From: Mycobacterium neglectum
Lineage (GTDB): Bacteria > Actinomycetota > Actinomycetes > Mycobacteriales > Mycobacteriaceae
Assembly (NCBI RefSeq): GCF_002591975.1
Contig: NZ_NVQE01000018.1
Coordinates: 50,671 to 114,670, forward strand
DNA length: 64,000 nt
Direction of reading: 5' to 3'
In this document: positions 31,186 to 39,590 of the stretch, in pieces
Layout: every line of letters starts with the position of its first letter
Numbering within the stretch: position 1 is the stretch's first letter
Notes under the pieces: model-generated
The model's database searches: none
Told to the model about the DNA's origin: nothing
What the model saw: the letters and a program-made list of their open reading frames with translations, nothing else
Program-made: the position numbers and the translations under genes

Positions 31186-34100
31186 CTACACGTCTCGGCT
31201 GAGCCCATCGCCGCGTTGCGCGGCGTTCCACATCCGGTTGTGGAGGTCGTGGGCGGTGGTGTTGCGCTGGGTGGCTTTGTGGTGGCGTTGGAGTGCGGTG
31301 GTGATGGCGGGTGTGTGCTGGTCGTGGTCGAGTCCGGCTGCTTGGGTGAGGGCGGCGTCGGTGTCGGGGCCGGTGGCGTAGTGGTTGATGCGGACGGGGG
31401 CGGCGGTCAGCACTGCCGACCAGCGCAGTTCGGTGTGCAGCAGTTTGAGCAGCGGTGCGGCCGGTGGTGTCGGCCAGGTGCCGGAGTTGGTGTCGAGCAG
31501 GATGATCCGTGCGTTGACGGCTGCCGCGTTCTCGGTAAGGTCCGCGATCGTCTCGGGGGGCAGGTGTTCGGCGCGGTCGATGACGACGATGGTGCCGGGT
31601 TGACTGTCAGTGAGGTCGATGGCGCTGGCGTCGATGACGGTGTTGTTGATCGGGGACAGGTCGGGGTTGTTCAGGACGGCGGGCGGGGCGGCCCAGATCA
31701 GCGGGCGCGTCGCGTCGTGGGCGGCGCGGTCTAGATGTCTCATCATCGGCAGTAGCGCTGCGCGGTCTGTGGCGTGGGCGACGGTCAGCACGAACGGGAC
31801 ATCGGTGAGCCGACGCAGGCGGCTGGTGTCGATATCGGGGTCGGCGGGGATCGGCAGCCGGTCTTGGAAGGCGTGTTGTCCGGCGTTGTCGAGCACACGT
31901 AGCTCGGTGGCGATGCGGGGCAGCAGGTCGGTGATGTGTTCGGCGGTGCTGCGCTGGGCCCGGGCGAAGGCTTGTGCGGCGGCGTGCTCGGCGCGGTGCA
32001 GCTGTTCGCGCAGCGCGGCGCGGTCGGCACGGTGACGAGCCACGAGAGCATCGTCGTCGGCGCGGCACTGACGCAGAAAGGCGTCGGCGTCGGCGTGGGT
32101 GACGATGTGCTCGCTGCCGCCGGCAGCCTCAGCGCGGGCGGCAGTGGCTTCTTGGAACGCCGGGTGGAACTGCTCGGCGGGGCTGTGCGTGGGCAGGTGG
32201 TGAGTGGTCAGGAAGCTCAGGTTCTGGGCTGCCGAGGCGACATCGAGGGGGTCGGCGTCTGGGTCGGCGCGCAGGGCGTCGAGTTCGGTGCGGGCGTGCT
32301 CGATGAGCTCCAGTGCCGCGGTGTAGGTGGTGTCGGCCTCATGCCACTGGTCGAGCACGGCTTCGACCTGGGCCAGGAAAGGCCGGTCGGCGTCGGCGGC
32401 GTCGCGCAAGCGCCGGAGCTCATCGGCGGCGGCGAGCACGTGCGGGCCATTGCCGGCGACCACCTGGGCGGTGAGGGTTTGCAACTCGGCGTCGGCCTCG
32501 GCGTAGCGGGCGCGCAGGGCGTGCACGTCGGCGCGGTGAGCGGTCAGTGCGGCGGCGGGGCTGGGTCGGACGGTGCTCAGGCTGTCGAAATCCAGATGCG
32601 ACTCGGGATCGAACAGGTCGTCGGCGTGCTCGGGTGGTGGGAGCTGATCGTCGGCGGTCGCGGCGTCGGCAAGGTCGCTGTCTTGCAGGCCGAGGGCGGC
32701 GGCGAGCATGTTGGGATCGGCCAAAACGTCATCGAGGGCGTCGTGCTGCCAATGCTGAGGCCCGTCGATATCGGGATGCTGGTGGGCGAGTTCTTCGTGT
32801 TCTTCCTCGGTCAGGGGTGCGGTGTCGGGCAGCGGGATGTCATGGTCGTAGGGGTCGTCGGTGGTGAACAGGTCAATCGAGTAGGTGAGCAGGCGGGCGT
32901 ACTCGTCGCCGCGCAGATGATGGGTCAGGTGGGCGTCGGCGTCGTAGAGGTGCTCGGCGGCGACGTGCAGTAGGTCCAGTGCGCTCCACCGGTCGGGGTC
33001 GGCATTGCCGATCGCGGACACCAGCGCCGGGAACGCGGGATCGGCGGCGATGGTCTCGGCCATCTCGGTGCCGAACACGGTGTGCAGATCGGGTAGCCAG
33101 TCCGGGCGCAAACCCCCGTTCGCGGTTTCCAGGGCGGCCGGGGACATGGTGCCGCACAGTCGCCACCACAGAGCGGCGGCGGGCAGTTCGTCGGGCAGGG
33201 GGCGCTGCGCAGCGACCTTGCCCACCAGTTGGGTGATGTTGACTCCGGTGCGCGAAGCCGAGGCCAGTTGGGAGGCCAGCTGTGGCCAGTAGGGGTCTTG
33301 CCGGATGTGCGGGTTGATGGAGTCGATGAGGTCGTCGTAGCGGTTGGTGGTGGTGTCGGCGCCGATGAGTTCGGCTGCTCGGAGTTCGAGGCGGCGCTGC
33401 GCGGCGCGGGTGCGGGCGGGGTATTGCTCGGGGCCGGCGATGCGGGTGTCGTTGTCATCGACGGCGGTCGCGGCGCGATACACCGCGAGCTCGGCGGCCA
33501 GCTCGGCATCGGTGTCGACCAGGGGCCGGGCCCACCGGGGTGCGGTCGCTGCGGTCCATTGGGCGCTGGTGGCGCGGACTTCTTCGGCCAGGGCGTCCAC
33601 TCGTTGCGCGCGGGCCGCCAGGTAGGTGTTCCAGTGCGGGTCGGCGGCCAGGCGTTCGGGGATGGCGGGCAGCCAGGGCAGCGGGCCGGCGCCACCGGAG
33701 TGCGCTCCGGTGGGGTCTAGTCGCCAGTCGATGACGGCGGCGGGGTCGGCGGCGTTGTCGAATCCGCCGGCGGCGACCACTTTGTCGAGACGTTTGAGCG
33801 GGTGGATTCCGGCGGCGGCGATCAACGCGAGGTGCTGGCGCAGCACCGGCCAGGCGGTCGCCGACGTGAGGCCGGGCACCAACTTTTCGGCGTGGGAGTC
33901 CAACTCGGCATGCTGGGCGGCGCTCAGGCGTGACTCGGCCGCCGCGCCGACCGCATGGGCGTACATGGCTGTCGCAGCGGCCAGCCGGGCAGCCGGGTCG
34001 GCGGCGGCCCGGGCCGCGCTGGTGGCCGACACTTGCGCGGCGTCGCGGCCCAGCGCACGGGTCAACACGTCCACGGCGGTGTCGGGGTGGGTCGCTTTCG

Positions 34101-37044
34101 GGGACAGCACACGGTGCGGGTCGTGCTCGGCGGTGGAGAAGTAGATGTGGTTACCGTGCACACCGCGGGTGAGTGCGGTGTAGACCTGCTGGCGGGTCAG
34201 TTGGTCGGAGCCCACGGTGTGGCAGCGGTAGCGGGCGGTCGCGCCCTGGGTGGCATCAATGGTGCGGGCGTAGCCCAAGGTGACGTGGGCGCGTACATAG
34301 TCGGCGGGCAGGTGCAGGTGCGCCCCGGACTCCAAGTGCGCGACGGTGATCGAGCCTTCGGGGTCGACGTCGGTGACTTCCCAGCGGTAGCCGTTGCGCA
34401 CGAAATCGGTGGCACCGAGCGCGAGGCTGCGGTCGTTTTTCTTGGTGAATACGAGGTCTCCGACGCTGGCGCGGGCCCCGGCCATCAACACCGCTTCCAA
34501 CGGTGGGGCGTGCTCACCGAGTTCGGTGAGGCGGTGCAGTCGTGCTCGGTCGTTGAGTTCGGACACCAGATCGTGGGTGGGCGCCAACAGCAGTGAGTGT
34601 TTGTCGTGGGCGATGTCGGATTGCCATGCCTCGAACGCCATATCGGATGCGGCGGCCTGCGTGCCGACATGCACGCGCTGCTCATCGAGATAGAACGCGA
34701 TCCCGGACGGGTCACCGTCGCGCAACGCCAGACCGGCCTGGGCTTCGGCCGCCGAAGCAAACCGCATCACTTGAGACAAGGTGATCGCCCCATGCAAGTG
34801 AGCGAGGTCGCGCAGCACACCCCCGGCGCTGATCGAAGACAACTGTTTGTCGTCACCGACGAGGCGCACGCTGGCGCCCTTGGCCAACGCGACAGCGATC
34901 ATGGAGGCCAACGCCAAAGTGCCGGCCTTGCCGGCCTCGTCCACGATGATCAACGTGTTCTCGTCGATCGCGTCGTACCACTGGCGTGCTGGATCACCGG
35001 GCGATGTGTCGGGATTGTCGGTGAGCCAGTTGAACTTATCGAGGGTGTCTCCGACCTCGACTTCGATTTCTTCGCGCAGCAATTGCGCTGCACTGGCGCT
35101 CGGCGACAGCCCGATCACGGTGCCCCCGGCACCTTCCCAGGACCGTGCCAGCGCGGCCATCGCGGTGGTTTTTCCCGACCCGGCCGGGGCCAACGCGAGC
35201 ATCACTCTCTGACCCCGGCAGGCCATCTCGCGGACCAGTTGTGCTTGGCCGGCGTTGAGTTCGCGCCGATGCGCGGCCTGGGCCAGCAGCTCGATCTCGA
35301 CATCGGCGGCAGGCACGGTACGTCCATCGCGCAGGCCGGCCGCAGCCAGGATGCGCTGCTCGGCGGCCAGGATTTCGGTGCTGGTGTAGGTCTGCGATCC
35401 GACCTGGCGGTACACGCTGGACCCGTCGCGGCGCCGCAACCTCGCGGGCTCACCGAGGTCGGTATCGGGGCTGGACGCGTGCCGGATGCTCAACGGTGCA
35501 CTCAACGCGGCGTCGGTGATGAGTTCGGCGATCCCGTCGATCCCGGCGTGCCCGGTGACGCGCACAACGCGCAACGCCTCGGCCAACACATGGGTGCGGT
35601 TCCAGGTGGCGCGGTCGCCAGACACCGTGGCGATGACTTGGCGGGCGCGGGCTTTGATCCACCCTTCGGTGACCTCGGCCGGTGTCGCGGTGCGCCCGGC
35701 AAGGGAGCGCGCAATCATGGCGTTGACCGCCTCGTCACTGCCCAACAGACCGACCGCTTGGGCACGCCACTCCTGGCGTTGCTCGCCCAGCGAGCGGGGC
35801 TCATGCTTGGCGTCGCGGGTGGCCAAGGTGGCCTGCTGGAACATCGCGATCGACTCCGGGGTGGTCGGCTCGCGGCCGTGGGCGGCCTGAAACGTCTTGG
35901 CCAGCACCGCATATTCGGCGTCGATCGCGGCGCGACGCGAGGACCACAGCTCGTTGAGCTCGCGGGTAACGCCGACGACCTCGCGGACCTCCCGCTTGCC
36001 TTCGCGGGCATCACCGCGCGCGGCGAACCGCATCCCCAACTCGTCGGCCAGGTAGGCCTCCAGCCGCGAGTTGTACAACTCCGAGGCCGCCACGGTGGAG
36101 GCATACAGCGGCCGGCCATCGAGGGCATACCACCGGCTGATCCCGTCGGTGCCGCGGGCTCGAACCTTGTTGGAAATGGCCACATGGGTGTGCAGGCCGG
36201 GGTCCGAGGCGCGGGTGTCGCGGTGCAGGAACGAGGCGGTGATGAAGCCTTCGGTGTCGACTTGAGCGATGCCTTGGGCCCCGATGCGGGTGTAGGCCGC
36301 CTGGTCTTGCAGGAAGTCCAGGGCATCTTGCACCGCGCGGCTGTGGCATTCCTCGATCTGTTTGGCGATCGGCTCGGGGCACAGCGCATACAGCGCGGAC
36401 ACGCTTTTGACCGGTGTGAAGGTCATGTCGTAGCCGGCCACCGACGTGGTCTGGTCGCGGGTGCCGCGGGCAATGAACCCGGTGAGTTCTCGCTCGTCCA
36501 GCGGTGCGCGGCGGTGCTGTTCTTCGAACATCTCGGTAGCGATCTGGGTACGCATCTGCGCCCGCAGGGACTCGTCTATGGCGGCGTTCCAGTGCGCACC
36601 GATCGACAGGTTGTGATCCCGGTAGGCCAACGCGAGGCGCTGCTGCAACTCGGTTTCACCGGCATTGACCCGAAACGGTCGCCCCAGCGAGGTCGCCGTC
36701 AGCGCTGAGTTCTTGCGCGCCCCTTGGGCGATCAGTTGCTTGGTCAATGCCGCGGCGTTGGGATGCACCCCGAGCCCGAACAGGGCCTTCATCTGGTCCT
36801 CAGTGACCTCCGAGCCCTCTTCCAGCGACCACAGCCGGTCCCCGGAGTCGGTGCGCGTCCAGTTCTCTGATCCGGCGGCCAACCCGGCCAGTCCGCGCCC
36901 ACCCCAACGGCCAGGAGTCTCGCCCTTGGACGAGTAGTAGTCACCCAGCGACTCCGGGCCATGAGTGCGGTCATGGGCAGCCACCTGCCGCACCAGGTAC
37001 AAGTACCCGGAGCCAGCAGTGAGCTTGTGGATGCCCGCATTCAC
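31186..37044 (-). CDS. traA: MobF (TraA/TrwC-type) conjugative relaxase-helicase
   Basis: About 1952 residues from a GTG at 37044; the frame is open 30 codons further. The N-terminal relaxase has the nicking-Tyr region 'DYYSSKGETPGRWGGRG' (residue ~38), 'SVAGYDMTFTPVKSVSALYA' and the metal-binding HTH in 'DPGLHTHVAISNKVRA' (~285). The RecD/TraI-like helicase has Walker A APAGSGKTT (~620), Walker B IIVDEAGKAG (~700) and motif VI 'QVYTALTRGVHGN'. The long C-terminal ~900 residues are Ala/Asp-rich helices, typical of actinobacterial TraA. It nicks oriT and unwinds the plasmid for transfer. No T4SS or coupling-protein genes are in the window. Confidence 0.93.
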   Translation of the reverse strand: MNAGIHKLTAGSGYLYLVRQVAAHDRTHGPESLGDYYSSKGETPGRWGGRGLAGLAAGSENWTRTDSGDRLWSLEEGSEVTEDQMKALFGLGVHPNAAALTKQLIAQGARKNSALTATSLGRPFRVNAGETELQQRLALAYRDHNLSIGAHWNAAIDESLRAQMRTQIATEMFEEQHRRAPLDERELTGFIARGTRDQTTSVAGYDMTFTPVKSVSALYALCPEPIAKQIEECHSRAVQDALDFLQDQAAYTRIGAQGIAQVDTEGFITASFLHRDTRASDPGLHTHVAISNKVRARGTDGISRWYALDGRPLYASTVAASELYNSRLEAYLADELGMRFAARGDAREGKREVREVVGVTRELNELWSSRRAAIDAEYAVLAKTFQAAHGREPTTPESIAMFQQATLATRDAKHEPRSLGEQRQEWRAQAVGLLGSDEAVNAMIARSLAGRTATPAEVTEGWIKARARQVIATVSGDRATWNRTHVLAEALRVVRVTGHAGIDGIAELITDAALSAPLSIRHASSPDTDLGEPARLRRRDGSSVYRQVGSQTYTSTEILAAEQRILAAAGLRDGRTVPAADVEIELLAQAAHRRELNAGQAQLVREMACRGQRVMLALAPAGSGKTTAMAALARSWEGAGGTVIGLSPSASAAQLLREEIEVEVGDTLDKFNWLTDNPDTSPGDPARQWYDAIDENTLIIVDEAGKAGTLALASMIAVALAKGASVRLVGDDKQLSSISAGGVLRDLAHLHGAITLSQVMRFASAAEAQAGLALRDGDPSGIAFYLDEQRVHVGTQAAASDMAFEAWQSDIAHDKHSLLLAPTHDLVSELNDRARLHRLTELGEHAPPLEAVLMAGARASVGDLVFTKKNDRSLALGATDFVRNGYRWEVTDVDPEGSITVAHLESGAHLHLPADYVRAHVTLGYARTIDATQGATARYRCHTVGSDQLTRQQVYTALTRGVHGNHIYFSTAEHDPHRVLSPKATHPDTAVDVLTRALGRDAAQVSATSAARAAADPAARLAAATAMYAHAVGAAAESRLSAAQHAELDSHAEKLVPGLTSATAWPVLRQHLALIAAAGIHPLKRLDKVVAAGGFDNAADPAAVIDWRLDPTGAHSGGAGPLPWLPAIPERLAADPHWNTYLAARAQRVDALAEEVRATSAQWTAATAPRWARPLVDTDAELAAELAVYRAATAVDDNDTRIAGPEQYPARTRAAQRRLELRAAELIGADTTTNRYDDLIDSINPHIRQDPYWPQLASQLASASRTGVNITQLVGKVAAQRPLPDELPAAALWWRLCGTMSPAALETANGGLRPDWLPDLHTVFGTEMAETIAADPAFPALVSAIGNADPDRWSALDLLHVAAEHLYDADAHLTHHLRGDEYARLLTYSIDLFTTDDPYDHDIPLPDTAPLTEEEHEELAHQHPDIDGPQHWQHDALDDVLADPNMLAAALGLQDSDLADAATADDQLPPPEHADDLFDPESHLDFDSLSTVRPSPAAALTAHRADVHALRARYAEADAELQTLTAQVVAGNGPHVLAAADELRRLRDAADADRPFLAQVEAVLDQWHEADTTYTAALELIEHARTELDALRADPDADPLDVASAAQNLSFLTTHHLPTHSPAEQFHPAFQEATAARAEAAGGSEHIVTHADADAFLRQCRADDDALVARHRADRAALREQLHRAEHAAAQAFARAQRSTAEHITDLLPRIATELRVLDNAGQHAFQDRLPIPADPDIDTSRLRRLTDVPFVLTVAHATDRAALLPMMRHLDRAAHDATRPLIWAAPPAVLNNPDLSPINNTVIDASAIDLTDSQPGTIVVIDRAEHLPPETIADLTENAAAVNARIILLDTNSGTWPTPPAAPLLKLLHTELRWSAVLTAAPVRINHYATGPDTDAALTQAAGLDHDQHTPAITTALQRHHKATQRNTTAHDLHNRMWNAAQRGDGLSRDV

Positions 37045-37282
37045 CCCACCAGCGCACCGAGTTCTCACGACGAAACCAAGGCAGTTTTCCGCAACCCCCG
37101 AACGGGCCGTTACCAAACCGTTACCTAAGTGCAAGAGGTGTGTGGGTCAAAACCAGGCTGGAAATCAACGATGCAGGTCAACAGGGGTGAGACGGTGGTG
37201 AGGGTGCAACGAGGGGTGATTGGGTAGGTGGGGAGGAAAGCAGGCGTGATTGCGTCGTAAGTGATGGTTAGCATCCGGAACC
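37045..37282. other. Intergenic region upstream of the relaxase; candidate oriT
   Basis: 238 bp between divergent genes. It contains the direct repeat ccgttacc at 37107-37114 and 37118-37125, the repeat gtgattg at 37217 and 37246, and a purine-rich G-tract (about 37176-37236). MobF origins often lie directly beside the relaxase gene and carry repeats for the relaxase and an accessory protein. No nic-site consensus can be assigned by eye. Confidence 0.35.
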
Positions 37283-37894
37283 ATGGCGAATGCAACGACA
37301 AAAAATGCAGTGAAGCAACGAGTTCTGGAGGCGCGGCGGGCCGAAAATGCCGCGCGCGAGGCGCGGGAGGCGGCCATCGTGGATGGCCTTTCGCAGTTCC
37401 TCGCGGAGGTGGATCGTGCGGCGGCGGTCGGGACGAAGCTCGAAGAGCAGGTGGCTGCGGCGCGCGCGAAGGCAGCCGAGCGCGTGGAGCGCATCGAGCG
37501 CGAAACTGAGGAGCGGGTCGCGAAGCTGGCTGAGGCGGCGCGGGAGGAGTCCGCGCGGTGCGAGCGGGCTGCTGGTGAGGCTGTGAGGCGGCTGCGGGAG
37601 CAGGGCGAGACGGTGGCGGCCATCGCCAGTCAGACCGGGCAGAGTCAGAACCGGGTGCGCGACTTGGGCAAGCTCGCGGTCACAGCGCAGGGCGACGGTG
37701 ACGGTGACGGTGACGCGGCTGCACCAGCGGTGCGGGCGGCGGGTGACGCTGGGATCTCCGTCGAGCCAGCTGACGGCGCTGTGGAGGGTGGCAGTGAGGT
37801 GACTGCGCAAGCAGAGAGCACCGGCGCCGACAACGGCGAAGCGGCGAGTGATGATGAGCCGGCCGCAGGCACCGCCACGGCGCTGAGCGCGTAG
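37283..37894 (+). CDS. Coiled-coil protein with an HTH-like segment (putative transfer accessory)
   Basis: 203 residues. Residues ~10-100 are a charged Ala/Glu/Arg helix predicted to form a coiled coil ('ERVERIERETEERVAKLAEA'). It is followed by a helix-turn-helix-like 'GETVAAIASQTGQSQNRVRD' (~107-126). The tail is acidic and low-complexity, including a Gly-Asp repeat. It is divergent from the relaxase across the candidate oriT, the usual position of oriT-binding accessory proteins; that role is inferred from position only. Confidence 0.6.
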   Translation: MANATTKNAVKQRVLEARRAENAAREAREAAIVDGLSQFLAEVDRAAAVGTKLEEQVAAARAKAAERVERIERETEERVAKLAEAAREESARCERAAGEAVRRLREQGETVAAIASQTGQSQNRVRDLGKLAVTAQGDGDGDGDAAAPAVRAAGDAGISVEPADGAVEGGSEVTAQAESTGADNGEAASDDEPAAGTATALSA

Positions 37895-37904
37895 CGGTAC
37901 GGCA

Positions 37905-38432
37905 GTGGGCGCGTTGGCGCGGGAGCTGGCGGTCGATCCGGAGTGCGACATCGCTGAGGTTGCGCGGTTCTTCAGCCGTGTGGTCGCTGGGCCGGGTCGA
38001 CAGGACTGCTGGCTGTGGACCGGCGCGATCGGCGACGACGGCTACGGCCGGTTCGCGATTCGTCGCGAGGGCATGCTGCGGATGGTGCGGCCACCGCGGT
38101 ATGCGCTCGCGGTGGCCGCTGGCGGGCGCGAGCTCGACGGTCATCTGCGGGCGCTACACGGGTGCGATGTGCCGATGTGTGTCCGGGTGATCACCGCGCT
38201 GGAGCTGCGTAGCGGGGTGCGCCCTCATGTGGTTGCCGGAACGCAGCAGGAGAACATGGCGAGGATGGCGCGGGCCCGGCGAGGTGGGGGGACGCCTGCG
38301 GTGATCGCGCGCCACGCGGGAGTTAAGGCGCGGCGGGAGCAGGCCTTGGCGCTGCGGGCGGCCGTGCGTTCCGGTTGGGATGGCGCGGCGGTGGAGGCCG
38401 CACTGCTGGGTGGCCAGCCGCGTCTGTGGTGA
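37905..38432 (+). CDS. HNH-endonuclease-like protein
   Basis: 175 residues, GTG start 10 nt after the previous stop. The front half follows small phage/plasmid HNH proteins: 'QDCWLWTGAIGDDGYGRFAI', then a Tyr-Ala-Leu segment and 'LRALHGCDVPMCVRV', with 'HVVAGTQQENMARMARARRG' matching the 'xGTxxENMxxMxxRGR' tail. The normal 'DHLCRNxxCVNPxHL' core is altered (RALHGCDVPMCVRV), so nuclease activity is uncertain. Confidence 0.65.
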   Translation: MGALARELAVDPECDIAEVARFFSRVVAGPGRQDCWLWTGAIGDDGYGRFAIRREGMLRMVRPPRYALAVAAGGRELDGHLRALHGCDVPMCVRVITALELRSGVRPHVVAGTQQENMARMARARRGGGTPAVIARHAGVKARREQALALRAAVRSGWDGAAVEAALLGGQPRLW

Positions 38433-38470
38433 GACGGTGGTCGCGGACCTGGGTGTCGCGCCGCGACGGC

Positions 38471-38497
38471 CTGCGGGACCCGGGTGGGGTCCCGCAG
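38471..38497. terminator. Bidirectional terminator hairpin
   Basis: An 11-bp perfect stem ctgcgggaccc/gggtcccgcag with a 5-nt loop between the convergent HNH-like gene and the gene at 38516. Confidence 0.7.
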
Positions 38498-38515
38498 GCG
38501 GTGGCGCGGGGGTGG

Positions 38516-38743
38516 CTAGTGGTCGGCGGTGGCGGCGATGAAGGACTCGGCGTCGGTGAGGTAGTAGTCGGCGTGGCGGGTCTGGTCGGCGGTGGCGTCC
38601 CCTGCCAGCAGGACGGTGACGGCGTAGTCGCGTGCGGAGAGCGCGTACTGGCGGCGGCGGTGGGGGTCGTCGGCGGCGGCGACGGCGGCGTGGATGTCGG
38701 CGCGGGCGTAGGCCAGGACTGCGGTGGTGGTGGGGATGGTCAT
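38516..38743 (-). CDS. Small helical plasmid protein (75 aa)
   Basis: GGAG lies 7 nt before the ATG. The sequence is all helical with the spaced pattern 'LAYARADIHAAVAAADDPHR', 'RRQYALSARDYAVTVLLAGD' and 'ADYYLTDAESFIAA'. The same pattern recurs in the gene at 59764 ('ARANLHAAVQAMSQPQRRSA', 'AMYVLV', 'FADEAAGHLAAA'), so these are two members of one unnamed plasmid family. Function unknown. From 38744 to 38999 nothing else is seen. Confidence 0.7.
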   Translation of the reverse strand: MTIPTTTAVLAYARADIHAAVAAADDPHRRRQYALSARDYAVTVLLAGDATADQTRHADYYLTDAESFIAATADH

Positions 38744-38999
38744 GGTGGTTCTCCGTTCGTCGTTTCGCTTAGTGGTGCGCCGGTCAGCGCTGGGGTGCGG
38801 TCAATCGGGTGAGGGTGGGCGGTCAACCCCGAAGAGGCGGCGGCGGGTGGCGCAGGGTTTTCGGCCCGCGAGCGGCAGCGAGCTTGGTAGGGCCGAAAAG
38901 GTCACTCGGCCTGCGTAGGTCGGCGTCGGTGTGGGTTGACCGGTCGGGCCCCCGGCCGATTAGGCTGCGCCCTCTGCTGACGGATTTGAAGGTGAGGGG

Positions 39000-39521
39000 C
39001 TACGGACGTGCCCGCCGCAGGCGGGCATCCGCGCCGTAGGCGCGCTGACGAGACGTTCGGTCGCGCGAGGAGCTGCGGCCATCAAGAGGCGGGCGCGCCG
39101 TCGGCGGTGCGGCGAGGTGTGAGGCCGCGCCGAGGAGTGCACGTTCGGGCTGCGGCATCGGGTAGCCGGGCAGGGCGCTGAGGAACTTGAGGTAGGTGTG
39201 GGTCGTCTCGGACAGGCACGTGGTCCAGCCGATGAGGTCGGGTGTGGAGGTGACCTCCAGCGAGGCCACGACGTGAGCGAGCAGGGCGCGTAGCGCGTCG
39301 GTGTCGTTGACCGGGGTGTGCGCGATATCGGCGGCATCGAGGAAGGCGGTCGCCAGCGTGGCGGCGGCGAGGCTTTCGGTAAGCAGGCCGGGGTTGGTCA
39401 GCAGCGTGGTGGCGATGAAGGTGGCGGTGCCTGGCGGGGGTGGTGCGTCGGCGAGTAGGTGGTTGGTCAGCCAGGCGCGGCGGGTGCGGGTGGCGGCGGT
39501 GCGGTCCGGGTCGGCGTGCAT
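39000..39521 (-). CDS. Hypothetical plasmid protein (173 aa)
   Basis: The ATG at 39521 follows GAAAGG. Residues 1-130 read as a compact helical protein ('AWLTNHLLADAPPPPGTATF', 'SLAAATLATAFLDAADIAHT', 'DALRALLAHVVASLEVTSTP', 'TYLKFLSALPGYPMPQPERA'). The last ~35 residues are Arg/Ser-rich and probably disordered. No family recognised. It lies downstream of the methyltransferase gene, separated from it by a strong hairpin. Confidence 0.65.
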   Translation of the reverse strand: MHADPDRTAATRTRRAWLTNHLLADAPPPPGTATFIATTLLTNPGLLTESLAAATLATAFLDAADIAHTPVNDTDALRALLAHVVASLEVTSTPDLIGWTTCLSETTHTYLKFLSALPGYPMPQPERALLGAASHLAAPPTARPPLDGRSSSRDRTSRQRAYGADARLRRARP

Positions 39522-39546
39522 CGGTGGTGACCTTTCGAGGTGGGCG

Positions 39547-39585
39547 GTAGGGCCCGGCGGGTGGGGGATGTCCGCCGGGCCCTAC
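39547..39585. terminator. Terminator hairpin after the DNA methyltransferase
   Basis: A 14-bp perfect stem gtagggcccggcgg/ccgccgggccctac with an 11-nt loop, 6 nt downstream of the methyltransferase stop codon (minus strand). Confidence 0.75.
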
Positions 39586-39590
39586 CGGGC

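Noticed and set aside
32547..33720. Several plus-strand frames within 31.9-33.7 kb
   Set aside because: All are antisense to the C-terminal half of the relaxase and have unnatural Gly/Val- or Arg-rich composition.
34597..36708. Plus-strand open frame of 703 codons
   Set aside because: It is antisense to the relaxase gene, whose motifs are intact; long shadow frames are expected in GC-rich coding DNA.
37691..37720. gacggt tandem repeat
   Set aside because: Encodes the Gly-Asp stretch in the low-complexity tail of the coiled-coil protein; not a regulatory repeat or CRISPR.
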